From Sediminibacterium roseum (GTDB lineage Bacteria; Bacteroidota; Bacteroidia; Chitinophagales; Chitinophagaceae): DNA of 64,000 nt. The notes below the pieces were generated by a model that saw only the letters and a list, made by a program, of their open reading frames with translations, did not search any database and was not told the origin of the DNA. Numbering within the stretch: the stretch's first letter is position 1; each line of letters opens with the position of its first letter. The position numbers were made by a program, and so were the translations under genes. Where the stretch lies: NCBI RefSeq assembly GCF_009939005.1, contig NZ_JAACJS010000015.1, forward strand, positions 808,325-872,324. Direction: 5' to 3'. Of the stretch, positions 25,773 to 34,505 are shown piece after piece.

Positions 25773-26924
25773 TCATACATGCGCCTCCACATCCGAGGCC
25801 TGGATCTCTTTCCCTGAAAGGATCACGAGGCGCTCCACCACGTTGCGCAGTTCGCGGATGTTGCCGGTCCAGTCGTGTTTCTGGAGGGCATCCATTCCTT
25901 TTTTCTCGATCTTTTTGGGCGCCTGCCCGTATTCCTGGGCAATATCGGTGAGGAATTTTTCAACGAGCAAGGGTATATCGTCGCGTCTTTCGTTCAGCGA
26001 CGGAACATGGATCAGGATCACGCCAAGCCGGTGGTAGAGGTCGAGCCTGAAGTTTTTGGCGTTCACTTCTTCGAGCAGGTCCTTATTGGTGGCCGCGATC
26101 ACCCGCACATCCACCGCAATTTCCTTATCGCCGCCCACGCGTGTGATCTTTCCTTCTTGGAGGGCACGAAGCACCTTGGCCTGCGCCGAAAGGCTCATAT
26201 CCCCTATCTCATCCAGGAACAGCGTTCCTCCATTGGCCTGTTCAAATTTGCCGATGCGTTGTTTGATGGCAGAGGTAAACGATCCTTTTTCGTGACCGAA
26301 CAATTCGCTTTCGATCAGTTCGCCGGGAATTGCAGCGCAGTTTACTTCAACAATGGGCCCCTCGTTGCGGTTGCTTTTTTCATGCAGCCATCTTGCCACA
26401 AGTTCTTTACCACTTCCGTTCTCGCCGGTAACCAGTACACGTGCATCGGTAGGCGCCACCTTATCGATCGTTTCCTTTACTTTCCGGATGCCCTCGCTTT
26501 CGCCGATGATCTCTTGCACACGCGACACTTTCCGCTTCAGCGTTTTCGTTTCTTTTACGAGCACGGTTTTGTCGAGCGCATTGCGAATGGTAATGAGCAG
26601 GCGGTTCAGATCGGGTGGTTTGGAAATATAATCGAATGCCCCTTTTTTTACCGCATCCACTGCTGTTTCAATATTTCCATGGCCACTGATCATGATCACG
26701 GGAACCTCAGATTGCGAATCGATCACTTTCTGCAAAAACTCGAGCCCATCCACTTTGGGCATCTTGATATCGCACAACACCACATCATAACTGCCCGAAG
26801 TAAATTTCTTCAGACCCTCTTCACCATCCGTTGCTTCGTCAACCGTAAACCCTTCGTTGCTGAGTATATCTTTCAGCACGTTGCGTATCGCTTTTTCATC
26901 GTCTATGATCAGAATATTCGGCAT
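25773..26924 (-). CDS. Sigma-54-dependent response regulator lacking a DNA-binding domain
   Basis: This 383-residue protein has a receiver domain (residues 1-120, phosphorylation site Asp52) and an AAA+ domain with Walker A GENGSGKE at residues 167-174 and Walker B GGTLFLDEIGD at residues 232-242. The sigma-54-contacting loop is GSFTSA (214-219) instead of the usual GAFTGA. The protein ends about 20 residues after the DWTGNIRELRN sensor-2 segment, and no Fis-type helix-turn-helix follows in frame. It therefore resembles H. pylori FlgR, which also lacks that domain. No histidine kinase is adjacent. Confidence 0.9.
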   Translation of the reverse strand: MPNILIIDDEKAIRNVLKDILSNEGFTVDEATDGEEGLKKFTSGSYDVVLCDIKMPKVDGLEFLQKVIDSQSEVPVIMISGHGNIETAVDAVKKGAFDYISKPPDLNRLLITIRNALDKTVLVKETKTLKRKVSRVQEIIGESEGIRKVKETIDKVAPTDARVLVTGENGSGKELVARWLHEKSNRNEGPIVEVNCAAIPGELIESELFGHEKGSFTSAIKQRIGKFEQANGGTLFLDEIGDMSLSAQAKVLRALQEGKITRVGGDKEIAVDVRVIAATNKDLLEEVNAKNFRLDLYHRLGVILIHVPSLNERRDDIPLLVEKFLTDIAQEYGQAPKKIEKKGMDALQKHDWTGNIRELRNVVERLVILSGKEIQASDVEAHV

Positions 26925-26986
26925 TATGGTTTTATTTGATACTAAGATAAGTGTAGTTTCCGGATTGATTTCACTATTAACTTTTG

Positions 26987-27078
26987 GTTGCCACAGATTT
27001 CACGGATTTTCACAGAAGAGGTTGCGGGTACCGCCGCGCGGTAGCCCCTCTGTGAAAATCCGTGAAACCTGTGGCAAC
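26987..27078. repeat. 92-bp nested palindrome between TonB receptor and response regulator genes
   Basis: The outer 29-30 bases of each arm are complementary except at one position. An inner stem, GGGTACCGC with GCGGTAGCCC, caps the structure. The arm sequence contains CACGGATTTTCACAG, a motif I recall from intergenic repeats in several phyla, though that memory is not verified here. It begins 2 bp outside the receptor stop codon on the minus strand and could act as a terminator or an mRNA-stabilising hairpin. Confidence 0.8.
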
Positions 27079-27080
27079 AA

Positions 27081-29168
27081 CTAGAAGCGCACAACAAGCC
27101 CTCCAAACACATTCCTGCCCTGCGCAGCATTGTAATATCTTTTGCCAAGTGCATTGATGTCGTTCCCCAGGCTATAGCGCTGGTTTAAAACATTATCCAT
27201 CCCTGCAAATACTTCGATCGTTTTTCGCCGGTATCCAAGTTTGCATTGTACGAGCTGGTAGGCATCGGCATAGGCATCGTTCGCATCTGTAAGGGGAAGG
27301 GATGAGGTTGCGTTGATGGAGGCATTCACGTAAAAAACTTTTTTCAGTTCTATATCGATGCCGCTCAACCAGATATTGCGCGGCACGCCTGTAAGTTCAT
27401 TGCCCGAATAATTGACGCCTGCCTGCTGGTATTCTTTGAAACGATAGGGCTGAAAACTGTAGCTGCTCCACAATTGAAGGCCCGAAACAAAATTCGTTTT
27501 GTTTTTGACGAGCCGGTATTTCAGCAGCGCCTCCACACCGTTTTGCCTGGTGCCGCCCGCGTTCACAAAATATTCTGCGCCTGTGCTGTTTGTTCTGCGT
27601 ACGATCGCGTTCTGAAGACTAAAAAAATAGGCGGCCACATCAAACTGTATCCTTCCGTTCAGCAATTCGCCTTTGATGCCGGCCTCGTAGTTCCAGCCAT
27701 ATTCAGCACCGAGGTTTCCATAATAATTTCCGTCCGAAGGACGCACCTCTGCCAAAGCCGGGGGTGAAAACCCTTTGGCAGCGAGGGCATAGAGCGAGAC
27801 GTCTTTGGTAATGCGGTACAACACAGCCAGCCTTGGCGTGAAAACACCATTGATCTCTTTGGAAACAAACGCCGGCGCCGCATCCGTTAAACGTTTGTAG
27901 CGGAAAGACTGGTTGTTGAAACTCACTCCCGCTGTAAACACCCATCGCTCACCCACACCCCATTGCGCCTGTGAAAACGCAAACCACTGCGAGGCGTAAA
28001 CATCATCCCTGAACTGAACGGTATCTGCAACGCCGTTCCTGTTTCCATAATCATCGATGCGTGAATGGTTGCGGAGCCATTCGATGCCGTTCATCCACTG
28101 GAAATCTGTGTTGCTGTTTTTGATGTGGTAAACAAGATCCGTTCCCGCACCTATGTTGTTCTCTTTCCTGGTTTCGTAATTGGTGATGAATGGGTTGGTG
28201 AACGAGGTGTGATTGGCGGTCACAAAACTTTTCAGCATAAAGTGATCACTCAGGCCGGCATCGTGGTGCACGCCGCCAAAAATGGTTTTGTTACGGATCG
28301 ATGCGTTTTGCTGTACAGAACCGGGGATGGTTCCGGCGGCCTGACGCGCGAGCCTGGGGTTTGATTGAAACTGCGCAAGATTGATCGCGCCCGGCGTCTG
28401 GTAAAACAAATCGGTATAAAAAAACAGGAACTGCAATTGTTGCCGGTTGAGCTGCACCGCGCTTTGCCATTTGAGGATGTCTTTGCGGGTTGCAGATTGT
28501 TCGCGGTAGCCATCAGACTGCTGGTGTAGCTGCTGCAGGGAGGAGGTGAAATTTTTAGTGGTATGGTTCCATCCCAGCTGCTGCTGGAAGAGTCCATACG
28601 ATCCACCGGAAATACCGGCGGTGAAACTGTTTTGAGTGGCCTGTGAAAAATCCTGTTTCGATTGCAGCAACACTGCGCCGCCTGTGCCGGCACCGTAGGT
28701 ACTCGCTGCAGGCCCCTTGATGATTTCCGCGCCAGAGATCTCGTTCAGGTCAACCAGGTTGAGGTAAGTGTTTCCCCCGCCATCGGTTAACGGGATGCCG
28801 TTCCAGTACACTTTTACGTTGCGCACACCAAAGGGCGAACGCAGCAAACTTCCGCGGATAGACAACCGGTAACTTGCCGGCGAACGTTCTTCAACCCGCA
28901 CGCCCGGAACAAGATTGAACAGCGGAACATACGTCGTATTTGCATAGCGGTTGAACTCGTCGGCCGTTAAAACCGCAACAGAAGCCGGAACGGTCTTCCA
29001 CTGGCGGTTGGATTGAAAGGCTTCAACGGTAACATAAGTGATGGGAGCACCCTGAACCTGCTGTTTTAACAACAAAGAATCAGAAAGTGGTGATGCCCTG
29101 TCTTTCTGCTGGGAAAATAAAACCGCAGGAAAAACAAACAGCGTAAAGAGAAAAGAAATTTTTTTCAT
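27081..29168 (-). CDS. TonB-dependent outer-membrane receptor
   Basis: This 695-residue receptor has a signal peptide (MKKISFLFTLFVFPAVLFSQQ), a plug domain and a 22-strand-type barrel ending in GRNVFGGLVVRF. The ATG at 29168 was chosen, because the longer frame only adds an unlikely leader. The plug contains LSIRGSLLRSPFGVRNVKVY and the GPAASTYGAGTGGAV box. It has no N-terminal carboxypeptidase-like domain and no SusD partner nearby, so it fits siderophore, vitamin or metal-complex uptake rather than glycan import. The substrate is unknown. Confidence 0.9.
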   Translation of the reverse strand: MKKISFLFTLFVFPAVLFSQQKDRASPLSDSLLLKQQVQGAPITYVTVEAFQSNRQWKTVPASVAVLTADEFNRYANTTYVPLFNLVPGVRVEERSPASYRLSIRGSLLRSPFGVRNVKVYWNGIPLTDGGGNTYLNLVDLNEISGAEIIKGPAASTYGAGTGGAVLLQSKQDFSQATQNSFTAGISGGSYGLFQQQLGWNHTTKNFTSSLQQLHQQSDGYREQSATRKDILKWQSAVQLNRQQLQFLFFYTDLFYQTPGAINLAQFQSNPRLARQAAGTIPGSVQQNASIRNKTIFGGVHHDAGLSDHFMLKSFVTANHTSFTNPFITNYETRKENNIGAGTDLVYHIKNSNTDFQWMNGIEWLRNHSRIDDYGNRNGVADTVQFRDDVYASQWFAFSQAQWGVGERWVFTAGVSFNNQSFRYKRLTDAAPAFVSKEINGVFTPRLAVLYRITKDVSLYALAAKGFSPPALAEVRPSDGNYYGNLGAEYGWNYEAGIKGELLNGRIQFDVAAYFFSLQNAIVRRTNSTGAEYFVNAGGTRQNGVEALLKYRLVKNKTNFVSGLQLWSSYSFQPYRFKEYQQAGVNYSGNELTGVPRNIWLSGIDIELKKVFYVNASINATSSLPLTDANDAYADAYQLVQCKLGYRRKTIEVFAGMDNVLNQRYSLGNDINALGKRYYNAAQGRNVFGGLVVRF

Positions 29169-29211
29169 CGTCGGCATTGTCATCAAAAAATATTCCAATC
29201 CATCACAAAAC

Positions 29212-29240
29212 AAAAACCCGAAACTAAGTTCCGGGTTTTT
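29212..29240 (-). terminator. Intrinsic terminator after pdhB
   Basis: AAAAACCCG and CGGGTTTTT form the stem, and a T run follows on the minus strand, between the pdhB stop and the TonB receptor start. Confidence 0.75.
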
Positions 29241-29256
29241 CAAAATCAGGTGGTTG

Positions 29257-30243
29257 TTATTTCTTCTGGTACATTACTTCTTTCACAAGTTTTACCGTGC
29301 GTGCCACATCGGGGATGGCGAGTGCGGCCAGGTTTGGCGCGTAGTGCATGGGAGCATCGGCACTGGTGATCCTGCGGATCGGCGCATCAAGGTAATCGAA
29401 ACCTTCTTTCTGTATCCGGTATGTGATCTCTGAAGAAACAGAAGCGAATGGCCATTGTTCTTCCACGATCACCAGGCGGTTGGTTTTCTTAACGCTCTCG
29501 ATGATGGTAGGCCAGTCGAGCGGACGGATCGTTCTCAGATCGATCACTTCTGCGCTGATGCCTTCTTTCTCCAGCTCTGCTGCTGCGCCGATCGCCACTT
29601 TCATCATTTTATTGAAAGACACGATCGTTACATCGCGGCCCTGTTTCTTTACATCGGCTTTGCCGAGCGGGATGTAGTATTCTTCTTCGGGCACATCGCC
29701 TTTATCGCCATACATTACCTCGCTTTCCATAAACATAACAGGATCCTGTTCGTAACGGATGGCCTGTTTGAGCAATCCTTTTGCATCGTAGGGTGTAGAC
29801 GGAGAAACGACCTTGATACCCGGAATGTTTGCATAATAGCTTTCAAAAGCCGTAGAGTGCTGCGCACCCAACTGGCCAGCGCTTCCGTTACCGCCGCGGA
29901 ACACGATGGGGCAGCTGATCTGCCCGCCGCTCATCGCCAGCATTTTGGATGCGGTATTGAGGATCTGGTCCATCGCCAGTACGGCAAAGTTCCAGGTCAT
30001 GAATTCAACCACAGGGCGCAAACCGTTCTGTGCTGCGCCAACGGCCACGGCCGTGAAACCCAGTTCGGCGATCGGTGTATCGATCACTCTTTTTGCACCA
30101 AACTCGGCGAGCATTCCCTGGCTCACTTTGTAGGCGCCATTGTACTCGGCAACTTCTTCTCCCATCAGGAACACTTTCTCATCCCTTCTCATCTCCTCGC
30201 TCATGGCCTCGCGGATAGCCTCTCTAAATGCAATAGAACGCAT
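29257..30243 (-). CDS. pdhB: Pyruvate dehydrogenase E1 component, beta subunit
   Basis: This 328-residue subunit of the E1 alpha2-beta2 heterotetramer forms part of the thiamine diphosphate site. Conserved segments include RRDEKVFLMGEEVAEYNGAYKVS, DTPIAELGFTAVAVGAA and the C-terminal VEEQWPFASVSSEI. The complex oxidatively decarboxylates pyruvate to acetyl-CoA, using lipoylated E2 made by LipA. The alpha subunit, E2 and E3 are not in the window, so the pdh genes are dispersed. It is a single-gene unit with its own promoter and terminator. Confidence 0.95.
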   Translation of the reverse strand: MRSIAFREAIREAMSEEMRRDEKVFLMGEEVAEYNGAYKVSQGMLAEFGAKRVIDTPIAELGFTAVAVGAAQNGLRPVVEFMTWNFAVLAMDQILNTASKMLAMSGGQISCPIVFRGGNGSAGQLGAQHSTAFESYYANIPGIKVVSPSTPYDAKGLLKQAIRYEQDPVMFMESEVMYGDKGDVPEEEYYIPLGKADVKKQGRDVTIVSFNKMMKVAIGAAAELEKEGISAEVIDLRTIRPLDWPTIIESVKKTNRLVIVEEQWPFASVSSEITYRIQKEGFDYLDAPIRRITSADAPMHYAPNLAALAIPDVARTVKLVKEVMYQKK

Positions 30244-30267
30244 AGTATCAGTTTATTAAATGAGGGG

Positions 30268-30275
30268 CAAAAGTA
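30268..30275 (-). promoter_or_regulatory. TAnnTTTG promoter element of pdhB
   Basis: On the minus strand this is TACTTTTG, a perfect -7 element 25 nt upstream of the pdhB start codon. Confidence 0.5.
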
Positions 30276-30332
30276 AGAAAAATAGAACATCGAACAAGGA
30301 ACGGCAACAGCGAACCCGAACTTTAATAAAAG

Positions 30333-30370
30333 GGCGCCGGAAAAGCCGCCGTTGTTTACAAACCGGCGCC
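30333..30370. repeat. GGCGCCGG inverted repeat
   Basis: An 8-bp arm GGCGCCGG (30333-30340) pairs with CCGGCGCC (30363-30370). It lies in the 260-bp gap between pdhB and the next TonB receptor. The gap holds only this hairpin, the pdhB promoter and the receptor terminator. Confidence 0.5.
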
Positions 30371-30408
30371 TGGCAATACGCCCCGGCCCTGCCCCTTGTT
30401 CAAGGGTT

Positions 30409-30441
30409 AAAAAAAATCCCCTGCCGCTTCAGGACAGGGGA
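30409..30441 (-). terminator. Intrinsic terminator after TonB receptor gene
   Basis: TCCCCTG and CAGGGGA form the stem. On the minus strand the stem is followed by a run of eight T residues. Confidence 0.85.
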
Positions 30442-30503
30442 CCTTTCGAAAGGATCAATTCCGGGGCGGGCCTTGTGCCTGCCCGTTTGTATCCTGATGC
30501 TTC

Positions 30504-33392
30504 CTAGAATACGTTGTATCCAAAGCTCACATAATACAATCCACCGATCTGCGGGCTGCCGAAGCCGGTGCGGTAGTATTTGTTGAATACGTTGGTACCA
30601 CCTACTTTAATGATCGATTTGGTTGAAGGGATCTTGTAGCTTACTACTGCATCCAGTGTCCTCATCCAGTCGATCATACCCGAAGCAAACGTTCCTTCAT
30701 AATAGAAAGAATTCTGCCACCTGTATTGCAAGGTGAAACCAAAGCGTTTGTCTTTACCAAAACCGCTGTTGCTCAACGCTGCGTTCAAACGGTATTTAGG
30801 GGTATTGAAATAGGAAGTAAAGCTTGCTGATGGCAATGCGCCGATCTCATCGTGGTAAACGTTTGCGCTTACAAAGAAATTAGCCGGCAGCAGGTATTCT
30901 GCCGATGCTCCCCAGCCGCTTGTTTTCACGCTGCCCGGTGTGTTTACGGAAACGGTGTAGATAAAGCTGTTCGCATCAGACAGCAATGCGGTTGGTGCAG
31001 AACCCGCCACCCTTGCCTGATAAGCATTTACGCTGCTCAGGAAGTCTTTGTAGTTTGCCCAGTATGCATACACATCGATGAGTAATTTTTTCGCAACGAG
31101 GCCCTTGTAACCAACCTCGAACGATTGCATCGATTCAGGTTTGAATTCGCCATAGGTTTGTTGTACGAGTGCCGCAGCGTTTCCGGTTGCCCTGTAAGTA
31201 CCCACACTTTCCTGGGTATAGGTTGGATTGCCCGAGAAGTTGTAGAAATTCTTCAAAGCAGGCAAGCCCCCGATCAATTTGATGCCACCACCTACGGTCA
31301 GGTTGATCCATTGGTTTTGCGTGGTTGGGAAACGGTAAGCTGTCTGGTAAGAGAAACGCAGGTGATGATCCTGTGCCAGTTTAACTACCGCCGATGCCCT
31401 TGGCGTGAAACGGCCCTCGAAATTGGTATTCTTATCGTAACGTCCCGAAACGGTGAGTTTCAAAACATCGTTCAGTAATTTCTGGGAGATCTGCAGGTAA
31501 GCGCCAAATTCATTGATCTTGATGTTGCCCGTAGTATCTGCAAACAAAGTTCCCTGCGAATTCAGCACATATTGTTTCAGGTTCGCGCCCACCAACACAT
31601 CAGTTCCGTGTTCTGTGAGTTTGAGGTCGTCTGAAAGATTGTACTGCCCTTCAAACACATTCAGCCTTGAACGGTCGAGGAACAAACCACCCCCTTGCGA
31701 GATCGGTTTTTCTGCGATCGATTTGAACAAAGGCGTGTTCCCGATAAAGCCGATCGGCCTGCCCTGGTCTGCAACACCTCTTGCCGTTGCATGCGAGCTG
31801 AGAATATCCAGTCCCGCCGACCTTGCCCCAGTGTATGCCGCCATGTACTGGAAGTACCATGTCTGGCTTGGTTTCCACGCCTCGTTGTACAAACGTGTTG
31901 TGATGGTTGCATTGAAAGCGTTACCTGCGTTCTCATGCGTGGTATATGCTTTCAGGAACCAGTTTTTTGCTTTCAGTTCCAGTTTATACTGGCCCATTTT
32001 CAGTTCTTTGAGTGAGTAACGGTCGCTGCCTGTGTAAACGCTGTTACCGATACCCCAGTTTGCTGAAAGGGATGCTTCGATCTTTTCTGTGAGTTTATAG
32101 TGCAATGCACCTGTAAGTTTGAAGTTGTATGTTTCCGGACTGATCACATCTTTCTCGTCATACCCCGTACGGCTCACGTTTACGCCATTGAAATAACCGC
32201 GGCCGTTGCCATAAAGGAAAACGTTTACACCCTGTGCAGCCAAGGCGGCATAGTTTGTTGCGCCTACCGCTCCCTGCAAAACAGCATTGAAGTCTGACTG
32301 TGTTGCACCCGGGTTAGCTGCCAGGAACGCATTGAAATTTGGAACAAACGCGCTGATGCCTGCCGCGCCAAATACCGACTGTGCGATCTGCCCGATGTTT
32401 TGTGTTGTTTCATCTCCATACAGGTTAATGCCATCGTAGTTAGGATCTGTATAACGTGTACCTGTGGTTGCTGCGGTACCGCCGCGCTGGCGGTTGTCTG
32501 GTTGGTTGGCCAGCCAGTCCTGCGCCTGTATGTATTGCGCACCGATCTTATACGCCCAACGGTCGTTGATCTTATCGGCAAAGCGAACGCTCCAGTCGTA
32601 GAATTTGGAAGTAGGGCGTTGTGCGCCATCAATATCTTTAATACCTGCTTTCACCTGGAAGCTCAATCCCTGGTATTTGAACGGGTTCTTGCTGTTGATC
32701 AGCAAAGTTCCGTTCATACCACCCGAGCCATAGAGTGCAGAAGATGCACCTGGCAGGAGCTCGATGTTGTCAACATCCAGTTCCGTTAAACCGATGATGC
32801 TGCCCACAGAGAAGTTGAGGCCCGGCGCCTGGTTGTCCATTCCGTCCATGATCTGGTTCATACGAGCATTACCGCTCACGTTGAAACCCCGCGTACCCAC
32901 ACTGCGGAAGGTTAAACTGGCAGAAACCACGTCTACACCTTTCAGGTTGGTGATCATATCGTAATAGTTTACCGCGGCCGTATTCCTGATCGCGTTATTG
33001 CTGATCCTTTCAATGGAAACAGGAGATTCGAGAATTCTCTCCGCAACCCTTGATGCCGCTACAACCACCTCTTCACCCAAGGTAAAAGACACATCGAGGT
33101 CTGCATTAACAACCTGGTTGTTGCTTGTAACCGACACCTCTTTGGTGGTATAGCCAACGGATGAAATAACGATTGTGAACGGGAGCTTCTGGACCGTGGA
33201 AAAACGAAAATTTCCTTTGTCATCGGTAAATGTTCCGGCGGTTCCCCCTTTGATTGAAATAGAGACAGCCGAAATAGGTTCTTTCGTTTGACTGTTCTTT
33301 ATACTACCGGTAACGGTAGTTGATTGCTGTGCAACGGCTGAAATACACATGACTGTGCCGAGTGCCAGTAACCCATAACGGGATCTTCTCAT
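30504..33392 (-). CDS. TonB-dependent receptor with N-terminal carboxypeptidase-like domain
   Basis: This 962-residue receptor starts at the ATG that opens a signal peptide (MRRSRYGLLALGTVMCISAVAQQ), not at the in-frame start 72 bp upstream. Residues 24-110 form a carboxypeptidase-regulatory-like beta-sandwich (VTGSIKNSQTKEPISAVSI). The plug contains RGFNVSGNARMNQIMDGMDN and LLPGASSALYGSGGMNGTLL, and the barrel ends GGLYYVSFGYNVF. No SusD gene follows, so a glycan role is not supported. It is divergent from purC. Confidence 0.9.
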   Translation of the reverse strand: MRRSRYGLLALGTVMCISAVAQQSTTVTGSIKNSQTKEPISAVSISIKGGTAGTFTDDKGNFRFSTVQKLPFTIVISSVGYTTKEVSVTSNNQVVNADLDVSFTLGEEVVVAASRVAERILESPVSIERISNNAIRNTAAVNYYDMITNLKGVDVVSASLTFRSVGTRGFNVSGNARMNQIMDGMDNQAPGLNFSVGSIIGLTELDVDNIELLPGASSALYGSGGMNGTLLINSKNPFKYQGLSFQVKAGIKDIDGAQRPTSKFYDWSVRFADKINDRWAYKIGAQYIQAQDWLANQPDNRQRGGTAATTGTRYTDPNYDGINLYGDETTQNIGQIAQSVFGAAGISAFVPNFNAFLAANPGATQSDFNAVLQGAVGATNYAALAAQGVNVFLYGNGRGYFNGVNVSRTGYDEKDVISPETYNFKLTGALHYKLTEKIEASLSANWGIGNSVYTGSDRYSLKELKMGQYKLELKAKNWFLKAYTTHENAGNAFNATITTRLYNEAWKPSQTWYFQYMAAYTGARSAGLDILSSHATARGVADQGRPIGFIGNTPLFKSIAEKPISQGGGLFLDRSRLNVFEGQYNLSDDLKLTEHGTDVLVGANLKQYVLNSQGTLFADTTGNIKINEFGAYLQISQKLLNDVLKLTVSGRYDKNTNFEGRFTPRASAVVKLAQDHHLRFSYQTAYRFPTTQNQWINLTVGGGIKLIGGLPALKNFYNFSGNPTYTQESVGTYRATGNAAALVQQTYGEFKPESMQSFEVGYKGLVAKKLLIDVYAYWANYKDFLSSVNAYQARVAGSAPTALLSDANSFIYTVSVNTPGSVKTSGWGASAEYLLPANFFVSANVYHDEIGALPSASFTSYFNTPKYRLNAALSNSGFGKDKRFGFTLQYRWQNSFYYEGTFASGMIDWMRTLDAVVSYKIPSTKSIIKVGGTNVFNKYYRTGFGSPQIGGLYYVSFGYNVF

Positions 33393-33526
33393 ATAAGCAA
33401 GTTTTAATGAATGGTAATTAAAAATAGCATTTGTTGAATTGGTAGTGAAATTTAATTTGTTCACAAATAACGCTCTGGTGTTAAGAAAAATTATGTGTAC
33501 TACTCCTTATTTATCAATGCGCTATC

Positions 33527-33534
33527 TAATTTTG
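33527..33534 (+). promoter_or_regulatory. purC promoter element almost at the start codon
   Basis: TAATTTTG is a perfect -7 element that ends only 4 nt before the purC ATG. Transcription would start at or within a few bases of the start codon. Confidence 0.45.
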
Positions 33535-33538
33535 CGGC

Positions 33539-34471
33539 ATGGCATCCTACCAGTTTCCTTCCCAGACCAACGTTTACCACGGTAAAGTAAGAGATGTTTA
33601 CAGCATCGGGGCCAGCTGGCTCGTGATGGTTGCGAGCAACCGTATATCTGCTTTCGACGTGATCCTGCCCCGGCCGATCCCTTTCAAAGGACAGGTTCTC
33701 AACCAGATAGCCGAATACATGCTCAACGCCACCCGCGATATCTGCCCCAACTGGCTGGTTGATGTGCCGGCGCCCAACGTATCGATCGGCAAACGCTGCG
33801 TACCGTTCAAAATAGAAATGGTGGTAAGGGGAAATGTTGTGGGCCACGCCTGGCGCACCTACAGCAGCGGTAAAAGAGAGCTATGCGGCGTTACAATGGC
33901 CGAGGGCCTGAAGGAAAATGATTTTTTTCCCGAACCCATCATCACACCTTCTACCAAGGCCGATGCGGGGCACGATGAGGATATTTCAAAGGAAGACATC
34001 ATAGCCAACGGGCTCTGCTCTGCAGATGAATGGAAAATACTGGAAGATTACACGCTGAAATTATTCGCCCGCGGTAAGGAGATCGCTGCAAAACAACGCC
34101 TGATCCTCGCAGATACAAAATACGAATTCGGGAAGATCGGCAACACCATCTATCTCATGGATGAAGTACACACACCCGATTCATCGCGCTACTTTTATGC
34201 CGATGGTTTTGAAGAAAGACAGGCGTCCGGCGAAAAACAAAAACAACTCAGCAAGGAGTTTGTACGCGAGTGGCTGATTGCAAATAACTTCATGGGTAAA
34301 GAAGGCCAGACCGTTCCGGAAATGAGTGATGAATGGATCGATACCATCAGCAAAAGATACATTGAACTGTTTGAGAAAGTAACGGGCCGACCGTTTGTTC
34401 CCGAATCTGTTGAAGATGCTGTGATCGAATCAAAAGTGAAAGAAGCCCTGGTGAGGTTAAACGCGATCTGA
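33539..34471 (+). CDS. purC: SAICAR synthetase (phosphoribosylaminoimidazole-succinocarboxamide synthase)
   Basis: This 310-residue enzyme condenses CAIR with aspartate using ATP, step eight of purine synthesis. GKVRDVYSIG near residue 15 is the nucleotide-binding start, and NRISAFDVILPRPIPFKG is the conserved sugar-phosphate segment. LADTKYEFGKIGNTIYLMDEVHTPDSSRY contains the catalytic acidic residues. It is the longer, yeast Ade1-like form of the family. It stands alone, convergent with the third TonB receptor gene. Confidence 0.97.
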   Translation: MASYQFPSQTNVYHGKVRDVYSIGASWLVMVASNRISAFDVILPRPIPFKGQVLNQIAEYMLNATRDICPNWLVDVPAPNVSIGKRCVPFKIEMVVRGNVVGHAWRTYSSGKRELCGVTMAEGLKENDFFPEPIITPSTKADAGHDEDISKEDIIANGLCSADEWKILEDYTLKLFARGKEIAAKQRLILADTKYEFGKIGNTIYLMDEVHTPDSSRYFYADGFEERQASGEKQKQLSKEFVREWLIANNFMGKEGQTVPEMSDEWIDTISKRYIELFEKVTGRPFVPESVEDAVIESKVKEALVRLNAI

Positions 34472-34505
34472 TCCCTTTGTCTTTTAATTGAAATGCCCCT
34501 GTTGA

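Noticed and set aside
25875..26939. A 354-residue plus-strand frame opposite the sigma-54 regulator
   Set aside because: The complementary strand encodes a complete receiver plus AAA+ protein. The antisense translation matches nothing I recognise.
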